Of a DNA stretch of 64,000 nucleotides, positions 63,186 to 64,000 are shown in pieces. The notes beneath the pieces were generated by a model that did no database searches, was not told the DNA's origin, and worked only from the letters and a program-made list of their open reading frames with translations. The translations under genes and the position numbers were made by a program. Position 1 is the first letter of the stretch. Every line of letters begins with the position of its first letter. The stretch lies in the NCBI GenBank assembly GCA_002189035.1, contig NEEC01000010.1, forward strand, positions 2,170,001-2,234,000. Reading direction: 5' to 3'. The DNA is from Utricularia gibba. Lineage: Eukaryota > Streptophyta > Magnoliopsida > Lamiales > Lentibulariaceae.

Positions 63186-63958
63186 TCAGATGTTGTCGAA
63201 GAAGAATGGATCGCCGTCGTCCCAAATGCTATTTGATGGATACCCATCGTCGGGTTCATTGCCGAACGGCGGCCAACTGGTATATCCTCCGTTCAACAAC
63301 GCGGCGGGATCCGACTGCGGTGGCGCCTGTGTGGGATCGGGGGGAGCGAGTGGGCTCATTTCATCATAACCATGATAGTTGCTGAATTGCTGAGGATTCT
63401 CTTCTTGCCAACCGGAGCTGGAATTAGGGTTTTGGAACGGAACAGCAGTTTCTGACCATTCCCTCATCGCCGCTGCTTCCCCTTGTGTCATTTCATACGG
63501 CCGCGAAGCTGGCGCAGCAGGATACGAAGACGGCGGAGTCGGCATCGGAAACGTAAGCCCGTACCCCGAGGGCCGAGGGAGCAAGGGCCGCAGTAGTCTC
63601 TGCGTGGACGAGGAACTTGACGCGCGTTCCCGGGCATCACCGCCTCCGCTCCTGCCAGTACCAGCAACAGATGTCTGAAGATTCAATTGAGCCTTGGACC
63701 CATACAGCACAACCGCGGCACGGTCGTAGGCTCGAGCCGCTTCCTCAGCCGTCGCGAAGGTTCCGAGCCATCGGCGCGTGCGCTTTCTGGGCTCGCGGAT
63801 CTCCGCCACCCATTTTCCCCAGCTCCTCTGGCGCACCCCTCTGTACCTGAATTTCCCGTTGTCGGGACCTCCCTTTCCCTTGCTTGGCCTCTTGTTGAGC
63901 GGAGGGGAAGTCTCTGGGGAGGAGAGTTATTAGGGTTTGCTGCATCAGCACCGCTCAT
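63186..63958 (-). CDS. ABI4: AP2/ERF transcription factor, ABI4-like (DREB A-3), frame broken once
   Basis: DNA-binding regulator of abscisic acid and sugar signalling in seeds and seedlings. ATG at 63958-63956 ([13 protein letters not shown]). After the break come [15 protein letters not shown] and the AP2 domain: [58 protein letters not shown]. The ABI4-type motif LRPLLPRP follows a Ser run, then a Pro/Ser-rich region and an acidic end ([15 protein letters not shown]) at 63186. The ABI4 assignment rests on the AP2 variant, the KGKGGPDN lead-in, LRPLLPRP and the lack of introns. The N-terminus and AP2 part lie in different frames, rejoined by one extra base in the G run (plus strand) at 63916-63919. 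Confidence 0.85.
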
Positions 63959-64000
63959 GGTGAGTGGCTGCTCCCGGACGCGGTGTCCGAAATAAGACAA

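Overview
The window is nuclear DNA from a flowering plant, most likely a eudicot. It has intron-rich genes with GT..AG introns, AT-rich intergenic DNA of 0.3-2.5 kb, and plant-specific families (IQD, ABI4-type AP2/ERF, RMR RING proteins, GH17 glucanase with X8 domain, a plant LpxK, DUF761 and DUF688 proteins). I cannot name the species from sequence alone.

Layout. 1-3420 (-): 5' part of an ARIADNE RBR ubiquitin ligase that runs off the left edge. 4565-6958 (-): a decayed CMP-sialic-acid-transporter-like nucleotide-sugar transporter. 9687-11816 (+): IQD calmodulin-binding protein. 12189-13425 (+): FAM136A-like protein. 13580-14058 (-) and 14303-15212 (+): a divergent pair, COA3-like cytochrome oxidase assembly factor and the C-terminal half of mitochondrial ribosomal protein uL2. 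15360-17170 (-): NADP-dependent alkenal double-bond reductase. 18050-31603 (+): the very long UTP20 gene. 33252-34366 (+): alkaline ceramidase. 34738-35691 (-): DUF688 protein. 38208-39618 (+): aspartic protease. 40066-44519 (-): RAB3GAP catalytic subunit. 44948-45658: a terminal-inverted-repeat transposon with target-site duplications. 45716-47845 (-): LpxK. 48249-49978 (+): GH17 beta-1,3-glucanase. 50954-54515 (+): RGP1. 56448-58493 (+): RMR RING protein. 59055-59599 (-): DUF761-type protein. 60086-61677 (-): DUF212 membrane protein. 63186-63958 (-): ABI4-like transcription factor.

The genes form no operon or visible biosynthetic cluster. They are an ordinary mix of housekeeping and signalling genes. 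Several products act in mitochondria (FAM136A, COA3, uL2m, LpxK), and RGP1 and RAB3GAP both belong to Rab-regulating complexes, but I see no reason to read this as functional clustering.

The most notable signals are four. (1) A recurrent pattern of frameshifts lies at short mononucleotide runs in five clear genes and probably a sixth; either the assembly has homopolymer-length errors or several genes are newly broken. (2) The sugar transporter is a multiply damaged pseudogene with an internal exon-block deletion. (3) A 689-bp Mutator-like element, not matched to any family I know, has ~80-bp inverted repeats, 11-bp target-site duplications and a gene-like GC-rich interior just past the LpxK stop codon. 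(4) There are lineage-looking tandem peptide repeats in the IQD and RMR proteins and a Ser-to-Gly change at a catalytic-site position of the ceramidase. I found no clear evidence of a wholly new multi-gene system.
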